A DNA stretch of 64,000 bases, taken from Pseudomonas corrugata. Lineage in GTDB: Bacteria > Pseudomonadota > Gammaproteobacteria > Pseudomonadales > Pseudomonadaceae. Position 1 is the first letter of the stretch, and each line of letters starts with the position of its first letter. The notes below the pieces were generated by a model. It searched no databases and was not told the DNA's origin. It saw only the letters and a list, made by a program, of their open reading frames with translations. A program made the position numbers and the translations under genes. Positions 9,426 to 17,560 of this stretch are shown here, in pieces. Location of the stretch: assembly GCF_001269905.1 (NCBI RefSeq), contig NZ_LHVK01000003.1, positions 910,981 through 974,980 of the forward strand, read 5' to 3'.

Positions 9426-9608
9426 TGCTTAGAACCTCTGGAAATAGATCACTCGATTTACGGTTCTGTAGACCTTGCCCATGCGCGGTAAGTTTTCCTA
9501 CAAGAAAAAAATAGTCCAAGCGGCCGGTTTTCGACTTTCCGCTGGTCCAATAATCCGCCCGATCATCTATAAGTAGAGTCCCCTTTGATCCCTAGCCGAG
9601 AACATCCA

Positions 9609-10166
9609 ATGAGTAATGTCTATACAGTGGCCGTTTTAGTGGGAAGCCTGCGCAAGGCGTCGATCAATCGCAAGTTGGCACTGGCACTGGCGGATCTGGC
9701 GCCTGCCAACCTGAAGCTGGAGATCGTCGAGATAGGCGACCTGCCGCTCTACAACGAAGACATTGATGCCTCGCCCCCGGCTGCCTACAGCACCTTCCGC
9801 CAGCAGGTGGGCGCAGCCGACGCTTTGCTGTTCGTCACCCCGGAGTACAACCGTTCCGTGCCGGCACCGTTGAAGAACGCCATCGACGTCGGTTCGCGTC
9901 CCTACGGCCAGAGCTGCCTGAGCGGCAAGCCGGGTGCGGTGATCAGCGCCTCGCCGGGCGCCATCGGCGGTTTTGGCGCCAATCACCATCTGCGCCAGTC
10001 CCTGGTGTTCCTCAATGTGCCGTGCATGCAGCAACCCGAAGGCTACCTGAGCAATGCCGGTACGGCGTTCGATGAGGCGGGTCATGTGTCGGAGTCGGTG
10101 AAGCCGTTCCTGCAGACATTCATCAATGCCTATGGCCAGTGGGTCGAGCAGCACAAAAAGGCTTGA
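9609..10166 (+). CDS. NADPH-dependent FMN reductase (ChrR/YieF type)
   Basis: A 185-residue flavodoxin-like quinone/chromate reductase. FMN-phosphate binding is shown by VLVGSLRKASINRKLA near the N terminus. LFVTPEYNRSVPAPLKNAIDVGSRPYG is the signature P-E-Y-N-x-S-x-P-x-x-L-K-N motif, and GKPGAVISASPGAIGGFGANHHLRQ follows. It reduces quinones, azo dyes or metal oxyanions with NAD(P)H in the cytosol and protects against redox stress (family knowledge). The ATG at 9609 is chosen over an upstream TTG at 9585. Confidence 0.93.
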   Translation: MSNVYTVAVLVGSLRKASINRKLALALADLAPANLKLEIVEIGDLPLYNEDIDASPPAAYSTFRQQVGAADALLFVTPEYNRSVPAPLKNAIDVGSRPYGQSCLSGKPGAVISASPGAIGGFGANHHLRQSLVFLNVPCMQQPEGYLSNAGTAFDEAGHVSESVKPFLQTFINAYGQWVEQHKKA

Positions 10167-10197
10167 TGTCCTTGGTGCCTTAGGCAAACAACTTCCT

Positions 10198-10310
10198 CTG
10201 TGGCGAGGGGATTTATCCCCGTTGGAGCGCGCAGCGGTCCCAAAGCTTTTAGGGCTGCGTCGCATCCCTGCGGGGCGTTTCGACGTTTCGCTAAATTCCC
10301 TCGCCACAGG
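10198..10310. repeat. Inverted repeat of the TGTGGCGAGGG class
   Basis: Outer arms CTGTGGCGAGGG and CCCTCGCCACAGG enclose degenerate inner sequence (GGGGATTTATCCCC; GGGCTGCGTCGCA). This is a second Pseudomonas repeat family, distinct from the GTGGGAGC REPs. It fills the gap after the FMN reductase gene. A half copy (CCCGTGGCGAGGGAGCTTGC) follows at about 10388-10440. Confidence 0.8.
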
Positions 10311-10334
10311 TTTATCTCTCGCTTCAGATCCCCC

Positions 10335-10360
10335 GTCTACTGTCAGCTCTGACAGTAGAC
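10335..10360. terminator. Perfect 12-nt-arm hairpin, terminator-like
   Basis: GTCTACTGTCAG, a 2-nt spacer CT, then CTGACAGTAGAC: both arms match fully. In RNA this forms an 11-bp stem with a GCTC loop. No clear T run follows, so it may be a repeat or a bidirectional terminator rather than a classical intrinsic terminator. Confidence 0.55.
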
Positions 10361-10497
10361 GCCTTCACCCCGGCGCGTCCTAATAATCCCGTGGCGAGGG
10401 AGCTTGCTCCCGCTGGACTGCGAAGCAGGCCCTTCCCACCGTCATTGCGTTTCTACTGCTTTATTGGCGGCCCCTCAACCAGCCGAGGTGTACCCCC

Positions 10498-10905
10498 ATG
10501 GAAAAGCGATTTCCCCCACGCTATTCACCAGACAGCCAACCGCTTGCCGGCCTTGAGTCGCCCTGGTTTCCGGGCTGGACGCTTTTCGTCGAGGATTATG
10601 ACGCGGGCATTCCGGCCAGGCTGGTGGAGGGAGGACTGCTATGCATCGTCGATCCCTGGACCCAGATGGAGGTCGGTGATGTTTTCCACCTTTACTGGAA
10701 GGACAAAAAAAGGGGACGCATTTATTTTCGTAAGAGTAAGTCCGATGTAGGACACAGCTGCACCGGGCTACACCGCCTTGCGCCATTGCCTACAACTGCG
10801 CCAGAATCCGCCGGCTTGTGCGCCTGGGGCGCGGGTTCTATCGTTTGCCGGTCGCTGACAAATCAGCGATCGGGTTTAGCGACCCGGATCATTCTAGGCA
10901 CATGA
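10498..10905 (+). pseudogene. Truncated hypothetical ORF, 3' part replaced by leader/repeat sequence
   Basis: The first about 66 codons look like real coding sequence (FPGWTLFVEDYDAGIPARLVE; LLCIVDPWTQMEVGDVFHLYW). The frame then runs into an A-rich run and GGGGACGCATTTATTTTCG, a motif I associate with pseudomonad repeat and mobile-element debris. After that it crosses the structured leader of the next gene, where it has no protein-like character. I read it as the N-terminal remnant of a longer protein broken by rearrangement. The start ATG at 10498 is near-adjacent to a half-repeat. The function of the parent protein is unknown. Confidence 0.5.
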
Positions 10906-11053
10906 GCGCTCCATGCTTCATGGCAGATATGACTGCAATGACGTTATGGCGGCTGTATGTGGGAGACCTTCGGGTCTACCGGGTGCCTATGACCGGTTCG
11001 CTAACCTGCGTGCAGCTGCCACCCATTTCTGTTTAGCGACAGTTTTTGGTGGC
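10852..11053 (+). promoter_or_regulatory. Structured leader upstream of the DUF6124 gene, with complementary loops
   Basis: Several exact hairpins lie in order: TCGCTGA/TCAGCGA (10852-10869); CGGGT-TTAGCG-ACCCG (10871-10886); AGACC-TTCG-GGTCT with a cUUCGg tetraloop (10964-10977); GGTT-CGCT-AACC (10995-11006); and CTGT-TTAGCG-ACAG (11029-11042) nested inside GCCACC/GGTGGC (11018-11053). Two hairpins share the loop TTAGCG on different stems. The sequence TCGCTAA at 10998-11004 is the exact complement of TTAGCGA in both. The ATG follows at 11077 with AGGAG 8 nt before it. A cis-regulatory RNA is inferred. Confidence 0.6.
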
Positions 11054-11076
11054 TTCACCCCATAGGAGCTTCAATC

Positions 11077-11406
11077 ATGTTCAAACCAACACCCAATCCG
11101 CCGGACACCGATCCAGACTCAACGACCTTCGACGACGCCGCCAAGCGCGCCCTCGACTTCTACCTCAAACCCGAGTCCGACACGAATCCGCCGCCAGGCA
11201 AGCTCTTCACCCTTGTGAATGGCATCGACACGGAGTGCCTGCTCGCGAACCTCAGTGAAACCCTGGCCTCTGCGGACGCCATGATCAGCGACCTGGCCTT
11301 CGAACTGGACGGCTCGCGACGACATGTAGCGTTGGGCATTCAGCAATTGATCGAGCTGGGCGGATTACTGGCGAACCGGGCGCTGGATAACGTCGATCCG
11401 CGCTAG
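11077..11406 (+). CDS. DUF6124 family small protein
   Basis: A 109-residue protein starting MFKPTPNPPDTDPDS, the typical opening of the Pseudomonas DUF6124 family. A central DDAAKRALDFYLKP segment is followed by TECLLANLSETLASADAMISDLAFELDGSRRHVALGIQQLIELGGLLANRALD, which reads as two or three amphipathic helices. There is no signal or membrane segment. DUF6124/DUF3077-type proteins occur in many copies in pseudomonads; their role is unknown. The gene has its own long folded leader and a strong ribosome site, so expression is probably tightly controlled. Confidence 0.88.
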   Translation: MFKPTPNPPDTDPDSTTFDDAAKRALDFYLKPESDTNPPPGKLFTLVNGIDTECLLANLSETLASADAMISDLAFELDGSRRHVALGIQQLIELGGLLANRALDNVDPR

Positions 11407-11422
11407 CAGGCACACCCCATCC

Positions 11423-11546
11423 CCCTGTGGCGAGGGGATTTAGCGAAACGTCGCAGCGCCCCCTGATTCTATCTGGCATATCGAGTTGCTGGATTTTAGG
11501 GCTGCTTCGCACCCCAGCGGGGATGAATCCCCTCGCCACAGGGGGG
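11423..11546. repeat. Inverted repeat of the TGTGGCGAGGGG class
   Basis: CCCTGTGGCGAGGGGATT on the left and AATCCCCTCGCCACAGGG on the right, with inner partial arms (GCGGGGATGAATCCCC). It fills most of the gap between the DUF6124 gene and arsR and may end the DUF6124 transcript. Confidence 0.85.
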
Positions 11547-11626
11547 CTTGCAGCACCAATCGCCGCTTTACTGAATATTCGAGTTTCCATATATTCGTCC
11601 TTCGCTTCCCCAGACTGTTTTCCGTC

Positions 11627-11977
11627 ATGTCCAATCCCCACAATCCCGTCGATGTCTTCAAGGCCCTTGCGGATGACACCCGGACCCGCATTGCGCTGCT
11701 GGTGGCCCGCGAGGGGGAGTTGTGTGTCTGTGAGCTCACGGCCGCGCTGGACCTGAGCCAGCCGAAAATCTCCCGGCACCTGGCGCAGTTGCGTCATGCC
11801 GACCTGCTCAGTGATCGGCGGCAAGGGCAGTGGGTCTATTACCGTCTGCACCCACAATTGCCTTCCTGGATCAGCACCTTGCTGCAGCAGGCCCTGGCGG
11901 CCAATGCGGCCTGGCTGGCGGCGGATGTCGAGCGCCTGGCGGCGATGACCGATCGTCCGCTGGCGCGTTGCTGCTGA
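11627..11977 (+). CDS. arsR: ArsR/SmtB-family arsenic-responsive repressor
   Basis: A 116-residue winged-helix repressor. The metalloid site is in GELCVCELTAAL (the ELCVCDL-type motif with both cysteines), immediately before the recognition helix LSQPKISRHLAQLRHADLL. A beta-wing follows (DRRQGQWVYYRLHPQL). The C terminus ends in RCC, a possible extra thiol pair. ArsR releases the ars promoter when As(III) or Sb(III) binds. The ATG at 11627 is chosen because the upstream frame runs through repeat DNA. arsB starts 37 bp downstream. Confidence 0.94.
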   Translation: MSNPHNPVDVFKALADDTRTRIALLVAREGELCVCELTAALDLSQPKISRHLAQLRHADLLSDRRQGQWVYYRLHPQLPSWISTLLQQALAANAAWLAADVERLAAMTDRPLARCC

Positions 11978-12014
11978 CGCTGCTTATCAATCCCTCTTTC
12001 CAAGGCTGTAACGC

Positions 12015-13298
12015 ATGCTTGTCGCGTCATTGATTTTCCTGCTGACCATAACCCTGGTGATCTGGCAGCCCAAAGGGCTCGGCGTTGGCTGGAGCGCGAC
12101 GTTCGGCGCGCTGCTGGCGTTGTTGAGCGGGGTAGTGCAGATTTCCGACATCCCGCTGGTGTGGCAGATCATCTGGAATGCCACCGGTACCTTTGTCGCG
12201 CTGATCATCATCAGTCTGTTGCTGGACGAGGCGGGTTTTTTCGCCTGGTCGGCGCTGCACGTGGCCCGGTGGGGGCGGGGCAGTGGACGCAAGCTGTTTG
12301 CTTACATGGTGCTGCTCGGTGCCCTGGTGTCGGCGTTGTTCGCCAATGACGGCGCGGCGCTGATCCTCACGCCTATCGTGATTTCCATGCTGCTGGCCCT
12401 GCGGTTTTCCCCGGCGGCGACGTTGGCTTTCGTGATGGGGGCCGGTTTCATTGCCGACACCGCGAGCCTGCCGCTGGTGGTATCGAACCTGGTGAATATC
12501 GTCTCGGCGGACTTCTTCGGCATCGGCTTCAACCGCTACGCGGCGGTGATGGTGCCGGTGAACCTGGTGGCCGTGGCGGCCAGCCTGGCGATCCTGATGT
12601 GGTTTTTCCGCCGCGATATCCCCCGTGACTACGACCCGCATCAACTGGACGATCCGGCCCGTGCCATCCACGACACCGCCACGTTCTACGCGGGCTGGGC
12701 CGTGTTGGTGATTCTGCTGCTGGGGTGCTTTGCCCTGGAGCCCCTGGGCATTCCCATCAGTGCCATTTCGGCCGTCTGCGCCGCGTTGCTGCTGGCGGTT
12801 GCGGCACGCGGTCACAAAATTTCCACCCGCAAGGTCATGAAGGAAGCGCCGTGGCAGATCGTGATCTTTTCTCTGGGCATGTACCTGGTGGTCTATGGCC
12901 TGCGTAACGCGGGGCTGACCGACCACTTGGCCCGCTGGCTCGACGCTTTCGCCGGTTATGGTGTGTGGGGCGCGGCGATAGGCACCGGGGTATTGACGGC
13001 GTTGCTCTCGTCGGTCATGAACAACCTGCCGACGGTACTGGTCGGCGCGTTGTCTATCGATGCCAGCCAGGCCAGTGGCGCCGTGAAGGAAGCGATGGTC
13101 TACGCCAATGTCATCGGCAGCGACCTGGGGCCGAAGATCACGCCGATCGGCAGCCTGGCAACGCTGCTATGGCTGCATGTGCTGGCGCGCAAGGACATCC
13201 GGATTGGCTGGGGGTATTACTTCAAGGTTGGGGTGGTGTTGACGGTGCCGGTGTTGCTGGTGACGTTGGCGGCGTTGGCGTTGCGTTTGTCCTTTTAG
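12015..13298 (+). CDS. arsB: ArsB arsenite efflux transporter
   Basis: A 427-residue inner-membrane protein with about 12 hydrophobic segments. It opens [20 protein letters not shown] and carries conserved ArsB/NhaD-type loops: [54 protein letters not shown] and [25 protein letters not shown]. It exports arsenite and antimonite using the proton gradient or an ArsA ATPase. No arsC, arsH or arsA follows; the next gene is on the other strand, so this is a minimal two-gene ars operon. Confidence 0.96.
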   Translation: MLVASLIFLLTITLVIWQPKGLGVGWSATFGALLALLSGVVQISDIPLVWQIIWNATGTFVALIIISLLLDEAGFFAWSALHVARWGRGSGRKLFAYMVLLGALVSALFANDGAALILTPIVISMLLALRFSPAATLAFVMGAGFIADTASLPLVVSNLVNIVSADFFGIGFNRYAAVMVPVNLVAVAASLAILMWFFRRDIPRDYDPHQLDDPARAIHDTATFYAGWAVLVILLLGCFALEPLGIPISAISAVCAALLLAVAARGHKISTRKVMKEAPWQIVIFSLGMYLVVYGLRNAGLTDHLARWLDAFAGYGVWGAAIGTGVLTALLSSVMNNLPTVLVGALSIDASQASGAVKEAMVYANVIGSDLGPKITPIGSLATLLWLHVLARKDIRIGWGYYFKVGVVLTVPVLLVTLAALALRLSF

Positions 13299-13310
13299 AC
13301 CGTAGCGACG

Positions 13311-13403
13311 CTATCGCGAGCAGGCTCGCTCCCACAGGGGGTATGACAAACACAAAACTTGTGTTCACTGAAGATCCGTTGTGGGAGCGAGCCTGCTCGC
13401 GAT
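13311..13403. repeat. REP inverted pair, outward orientation
   Basis: CGCGAGCAGGCTCGCTCCCA then, about 60 bp on, GTGGGAGCGAGCCTGCTCGC. It lies between the convergent ends of arsB and the DUF1853 gene and probably helps end both transcripts. Confidence 0.92.
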
Positions 13404-13428
13404 GGGGGCCGCCCAGGCAGCACAAAAC

Positions 13429-14394
13429 TCAACCATTGCCCGGCACATCCGGCCACGGATCCGCCACCAGAAACACCCGCTCGGCCTCTTCCCACTCACC
13501 TTCGGCGTTTTCACTCAGGCGCACCATCAGCTGTGCGGGCGCCATTGGGTCCAGGGCCATTCGCCAGGCGTCCAGTTGAGCAGTGCTCCAGGTCTGCTCC
13601 GCCGGATAGTGGGCCGGCGCCAGCCAGGCGGCGCGGGGCAGGGGTTGCCAGCGGCCGGGCGGACGCTGGGCAATGAACGCCGGCCAGTCCCGCTGGCGCA
13701 GCCAACTGCCCCGCAGGTGCCTGGGGTGCGCGCCGCTTGGCGGTTCGGCCTGTCCGGGCCAGGGATAGAGCAGGTAGCCCCCCAGCCACAGCTCGGAGCG
13801 AAACAGCTCGAGCCCCGACGGTTCAATGCCCAGGGCTGCCAAGGCTTCACGGCTTTCCGGGCGCGCCGAGATCGGCAGCTGGTGTTCCCGCAGATGAGTC
13901 AGTTTACGGTCGAGCCGGTCATGACAGCCCGGACCGAGCCACTGCGCGGTGTCCCGGCCATCGCCCTGTTGAGGTCCGAGGTACAGCTTGATCGCCAGTT
14001 CCAGGTGATGGATGCCATCTTTATCGCGCAGCAGCAGGTCGAGTTCACCCAGGGTCTGGCCTTCGCGGCGGATCGGCAGGTTCGCGGCGATCAGCTCGAT
14101 GCCCGGCGCATGCTGCACGGCAAACTGCCACAACCGCTCGTAATAGAGGCCCAGGCGCTGGGTCCGCCCCTGGGACAGCCAGTGCAGCAGCGGGTAGCTG
14201 TCGCGGTCCAGCTGCTGCAGCCACTGTTCCAGTCGGTGAGGGTGTTGCACCCAGTCGCTGCCGGTCAGGGGATGACGTTGGGGCCAGGGCGTGTCGATGA
14301 GCATCGGCGGGGCCAGTATCACCCACGCAAGATCGCGCACCTCGGGATGGCGCAAGCGACGGGGCAGGTCCAGCAATTCGGGAAAGAGGATCAT
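13429..14394 (-). CDS. DUF1853 family protein
   Basis: A 321-residue cytosolic protein. It fits the DUF1853 family by length and by motifs [14 protein letters not shown], the acidic [12 protein letters not shown] with [12 protein letters not shown], and the Trp-rich C-terminal half. The pattern E-x-D-h-h-h...H-h-E-h-A-h-K resembles a PD-(D/E)XK nuclease core, so a nuclease-like fold is possible (inference). Its place next to nadK, read divergently, is conserved in Pseudomonas. The function is unknown. Confidence 0.88.
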   Translation of the reverse strand: MILFPELLDLPRRLRHPEVRDLAWVILAPPMLIDTPWPQRHPLTGSDWVQHPHRLEQWLQQLDRDSYPLLHWLSQGRTQRLGLYYERLWQFAVQHAPGIELIAANLPIRREGQTLGELDLLLRDKDGIHHLELAIKLYLGPQQGDGRDTAQWLGPGCHDRLDRKLTHLREHQLPISARPESREALAALGIEPSGLELFRSELWLGGYLLYPWPGQAEPPSGAHPRHLRGSWLRQRDWPAFIAQRPPGRWQPLPRAAWLAPAHYPAEQTWSTAQLDAWRMALDPMAPAQLMVRLSENAEGEWEEAERVFLVADPWPDVPGNG

Positions 14395-14497
14395 TTTGCG
14401 AGCATAGCCTGTAGAGAAGGCTTAAAGAATTTTGTCTATGGGCCGCTTTCGCCCATAATCGGGTTTTTCGCCCGCCGCAGACCCTCGCAGGAGCCCC

Positions 14498-15388
14498 ATG
14501 GAGCAATTTCGCAATATCGGCATCATCGGTCGCCTGGGCAGTTCGCAGGTCCTGGACACCGTTCGCCGCCTCAAACGTTTTCTCCTGGAGCGACACCTGC
14601 ATGTGATCCTCGAAGATACCATCGCCGAAGTGCTGCCGGGCCATGGCCTGCAGACGTCGTCGCGCAAGATGCTCGGCGAGGTCTGCGACATGGTGATCGT
14701 GGTCGGCGGCGACGGCAGCCTGCTGGGGGCCGCACGAGCCCTGGCGCGGCACAACATTCCGGTGCTGGGGATCAACCGCGGCAGCCTCGGTTTCCTGACC
14801 GATATCCGCCCCGACGAGCTGGAAACCAAAGTGGCCGAGGTGCTCGACGGCCACTATCTGGTGGAAAACCGCTTCCTGCTGCAGGCCGAGGTCCGCCGTC
14901 ACGCCGAAGCCATCGGCCAGGGCGACGCCCTCAACGACGTGGTGCTGCACCCCGGCAAATCCACGCGCATGATCGAATTCGAGCTGTACATCGACGGCCA
15001 GTTCGTCTGCAGCCAGAAGGCCGACGGCCTGATCGTTGCGACGCCCACCGGTTCCACCGCCTACGCGCTCTCCGCTGGTGGCCCGATCATGCACCCCAAG
15101 CTCGACGCCATTGTGATCGTACCCATGTACCCCCATACCTTGTCTGGGCGACCCATTGTGGTCGATGGCAACAGTGAGCTGAAAATCGTCGTGTCCAAGG
15201 ATATGCAGATCTACCCGCAAGTGTCCTGCGACGGCCAGAACCATTTCACCTGCGCGCCGGGTGACACCATCACCGTCAGCAAGAAGGCGCAGAAGCTGCG
15301 CCTGATCCATCCACTGGATCACAATTACTACGAAGTCTGCCGGACCAAGCTCGGCTGGGGCAGTCGATTGGGAGGTAGAGGCGACTGA
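14498..15388 (+). CDS. nadK: NAD kinase
   Basis: A 296-residue cytosolic enzyme phosphorylating NAD to NADP. The diagnostic GGDGS loop is in VIVVGGDGSLLGAARAL. It is followed by GINRGSLGFLTDI, the NE/D motif region LNDVVLH, and SQKADGLIVATPTGSTAYALSAGGPI, the second conserved motif of the family. The start MEQFRNIGIIGRLG fits homologues. Its TGA overlaps the next ATG by 1 nt (TGATG), so it heads a tight operon with the phosphoesterase and rhomboid genes. Confidence 0.97.
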   Translation: MEQFRNIGIIGRLGSSQVLDTVRRLKRFLLERHLHVILEDTIAEVLPGHGLQTSSRKMLGEVCDMVIVVGGDGSLLGAARALARHNIPVLGINRGSLGFLTDIRPDELETKVAEVLDGHYLVENRFLLQAEVRRHAEAIGQGDALNDVVLHPGKSTRMIEFELYIDGQFVCSQKADGLIVATPTGSTAYALSAGGPIMHPKLDAIVIVPMYPHTLSGRPIVVDGNSELKIVVSKDMQIYPQVSCDGQNHFTCAPGDTITVSKKAQKLRLIHPLDHNYYEVCRTKLGWGSRLGGRGD

Positions 15389-16359
15389 TGCTCGATCCTG
15401 CGCGCAGTTACGATCTGATCGGTGACGTGCACGGATGCGCCCTGACCCTGGAACACCTGCTGGACCGACTCGGTTACCACAAGCAGGGCGGGGTCTGGCG
15501 CCATCCGTCGCGCATGGCCGTGTTCCTGGGCGATATCATCGACCGTGGGCCGCGGATCCGCGAGGCGTTGCATATCGTCCACGACATGGTCGTGGCCGGC
15601 CAGGCGTTGTGCATCATGGGCAACCACGAGTTCAACGCCCTGGGCTGGAGCACGCCGGCACTGCCGGGCAGTGGCCAGCGGTATGTGCGTGAACACACGC
15701 CGCGCCATGCCCGCCTGCTCAATGAAACCCTGACCCAGTTCGAGCAGTACCCCGGTGAATGGCACGATTTCCTCCAGTGGTTCTATGAACTGCCGCTGTT
15801 TATCGATGCCGGGCGCTTCCGGGTGGTGCACGCCTGCTGGGATGCCGGCCTGATCGAGCCGTTGCGTGGTCTGTTCCCGGACGCCCGGATCGACGAACAC
15901 TTTCTTCAGGCCTCGGCGCAGGCGGGCAGTTTCGCCTGCACGGTGTTCGACCGCCTGCTGCGTGGCACCGACATGCGCCTGCCCCATGGCATGACCCTGA
16001 CCGGTGGCGATGGCCTGACCCGCTCGTTCTTCCGCACCAAGTTCTGGGAGGACGATCCGAAAACCTATGGGGACATCGTGTTCCAACCCGATGCCTTGCC
16101 CGAGCCGGTGGCACGCAGGCCACTGTCTCCGGATGAAAAGAACAACCTGCTGCGCTACGGCGTCGATGAGCCTTTGCTGTTTGTCGGTCACTACTGGCGC
16201 AGCGGCAAACCCGCGCCGATCCGCGCGAACCTGGCGTGTCTGGACTACAGCGCGGTGCTCTACGGCAAGTTGGTCGCCTATCGGCTGGACCAGGAAACCC
16301 ACCTGGACCCGCACAAGTTCGTCTGGGTCGATGTGGAACGGCCGGAGGTGGTGAAGTGA
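15388..16359 (+). CDS. Metallophosphoesterase (calcineurin-like)
   Basis: A 323-residue protein with the complete metal-binding signature: DLIGDVHGCALTLEHLL (D-x-H), VFLGDIIDRGPR (G-D-x-x-D-R-G), IMGNHEFNAL (G-N-H-E), VVHACWD and LFVGHYWRSG. The order resembles protein serine/threonine or bis(5'-nucleosyl) tetraphosphatases; the substrate is not identified. It is translationally coupled to nadK upstream (1-nt overlap) and to the rhomboid gene downstream (GTGA overlap). Confidence 0.92.
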   Translation: MLDPARSYDLIGDVHGCALTLEHLLDRLGYHKQGGVWRHPSRMAVFLGDIIDRGPRIREALHIVHDMVVAGQALCIMGNHEFNALGWSTPALPGSGQRYVREHTPRHARLLNETLTQFEQYPGEWHDFLQWFYELPLFIDAGRFRVVHACWDAGLIEPLRGLFPDARIDEHFLQASAQAGSFACTVFDRLLRGTDMRLPHGMTLTGGDGLTRSFFRTKFWEDDPKTYGDIVFQPDALPEPVARRPLSPDEKNNLLRYGVDEPLLFVGHYWRSGKPAPIRANLACLDYSAVLYGKLVAYRLDQETHLDPHKFVWVDVERPEVVK

Positions 16360-17231
16360 GCCTTGTCGCAGTGTTGCGCCTGCCTTTGACCGTGGACCTG
16401 AGCGGCTTCGTCAAGCTGTTGCAGCGCATGCAAGTACCCCATCGCGTCAGCGAAGAGGCGGGGGAGCAGGTGCTCTGGGTGCCGGACGAGATCGGTGAAG
16501 ACGTGCGCTCCCTGTACGCGCGTTTTCCGGTGGGCGATCCGGAGCAACTGTTGGAACTCCCGGCCATGGGCACTGGCTCGCGGCGGCCCGGGATCGTCGA
16601 ACAACTGACCCGCAGCCCCGTTACCACCCTGGTGCTGTTGCTGAGCGTGATCGTCAGCGCCGTGACTCTGCTGGGGGACAATCTCCAGGCCCTGCGGTGG
16701 CTGACCTTCCTGGAATTTCGCGTCGTCGGCGACTACATCCAGTTCTCGCCCCTGGCCGACAGCCTGGCTGCGGGGCAGTGGTGGCGCCTGGTGACACCGA
16801 TGCTGATTCACTTCGGTTTTCTGCACATTGCCATGAATGGCATGTGGTACTGGGAACTGGGGCGGCGGATCGAAGCGCGCCAGGGCAGCATCAACCTGCT
16901 TGGACTGACGCTGCTGTTCAGCCTCGTGTCCAATTTCGTCCAGTACCTGGTCAGCGGCGCGACGCTGTTCGGTGGTTTGTCCGGTGTGTTGTACGGCCTG
17001 CTGGGACACTGCTGGATCTATCAACTGCTGGCGCCCAACCCGGCCTATCACTTGCCCCGCGGGGTGCTGGTGATGATGCTGGTGTGGCTGGCGCTGTGCC
17101 TGTCCGGGCTGGTCTCGATGATCGGTTTCGGAGAAATCGCCAACGGGGCCCACGTCGGCGGCCTGCTCGTCGGCTGCTTCACGGGCTTGTTGGGTGGGCT
17201 CTTCGCCCGCCGTAAAATGCCCCGGCAATGA
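16356..17231 (+). CDS. Rhomboid-family intramembrane serine protease
   Basis: A 291-residue protein. The GTG at 16356 overlaps the upstream TGA and is preceded by GGAGG at 7 nt, so it is preferred over a frame extension to 16236. The N-terminal cytosolic domain (about 1-85) resembles that of GlpG. Six membrane segments follow. The catalytic Ser is in GGLSGVLYGLLGH and the His in NGAHVGGLLVG, with HFGFLHIAMNGMWYW carrying the H-x-x-x-N motif. It cleaves membrane proteins within the bilayer; targets are unknown. Confidence 0.93.
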   Translation: MSLVAVLRLPLTVDLSGFVKLLQRMQVPHRVSEEAGEQVLWVPDEIGEDVRSLYARFPVGDPEQLLELPAMGTGSRRPGIVEQLTRSPVTTLVLLLSVIVSAVTLLGDNLQALRWLTFLEFRVVGDYIQFSPLADSLAAGQWWRLVTPMLIHFGFLHIAMNGMWYWELGRRIEARQGSINLLGLTLLFSLVSNFVQYLVSGATLFGGLSGVLYGLLGHCWIYQLLAPNPAYHLPRGVLVMMLVWLALCLSGLVSMIGFGEIANGAHVGGLLVGCFTGLLGGLFARRKMPRQ

Positions 17232-17299
17232 TACGAATGCCCCAATAGTCAGCTTAACCTTTTTTATTATTGGCACTTAAACGAACGCGCGGAGACCCC

Positions 17300-17560
17300 A
17301 TGTCCTCGTTCAACGAAATGATCCAGAACATCACCCCCGACATCTACAAGAGCCTGAAGCTGGCCGTGGAAATCGGTAAATGGGCCGATGGCAACAAGCT
17401 CACCGCCGAGCAACGCGAGTTGTCGTTGCAGGCAATGATCGCCTGGGAAATCCAGAACCTGCCCGAAGAAGAGCGCACCGGCTACATGGGCCCGCAGGAG
17501 TGCCATTCGAAATCGATCGAAGTGCCGAACCTCCTGTTCAAGTCGGATGCCATCCATTGA
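17300..17560 (+). CDS. DUF1315 (YeaC-like) small protein
   Basis: An 86-residue acidic protein starting MSSFNEMIQNITPDIYKSLK. It matches the YeaC/DUF1315 pattern KLAVEIGKWADGNKLTAEQR...QAMIAWE and ends in SIEVPNLLFKSDAIH. It is mainly helical with no export signal. Its TGA overlaps the TTG start of the DUF2797 gene, so the two are coupled. The role is unknown, but linkage to DUF2797 and pepN is stable in pseudomonads. Confidence 0.9.
   Translation: MSSFNEMIQNITPDIYKSLKLAVEIGKWADGNKLTAEQRELSLQAMIAWEIQNLPEEERTGYMGPQECHSKSIEVPNLLFKSDAIH

Noticed and set aside
11486..11626. 47-codon N-terminal extension of arsR
   Set aside because: It is translated repeat DNA; ArsR proteins start near the ATG at 11627.
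13381..15177. 598-codon forward frame covering DUF1853 antisense and part of nadK in another frame
   Set aside because: It starts in a REP element and crosses two clear genes; composition is Arg/Pro/Gly-rich noise.
16236..16355. 40-codon N-terminal extension of the rhomboid gene
   Set aside because: It overlaps the phosphoesterase gene; GTG 16356 with GGAGG upstream is better.
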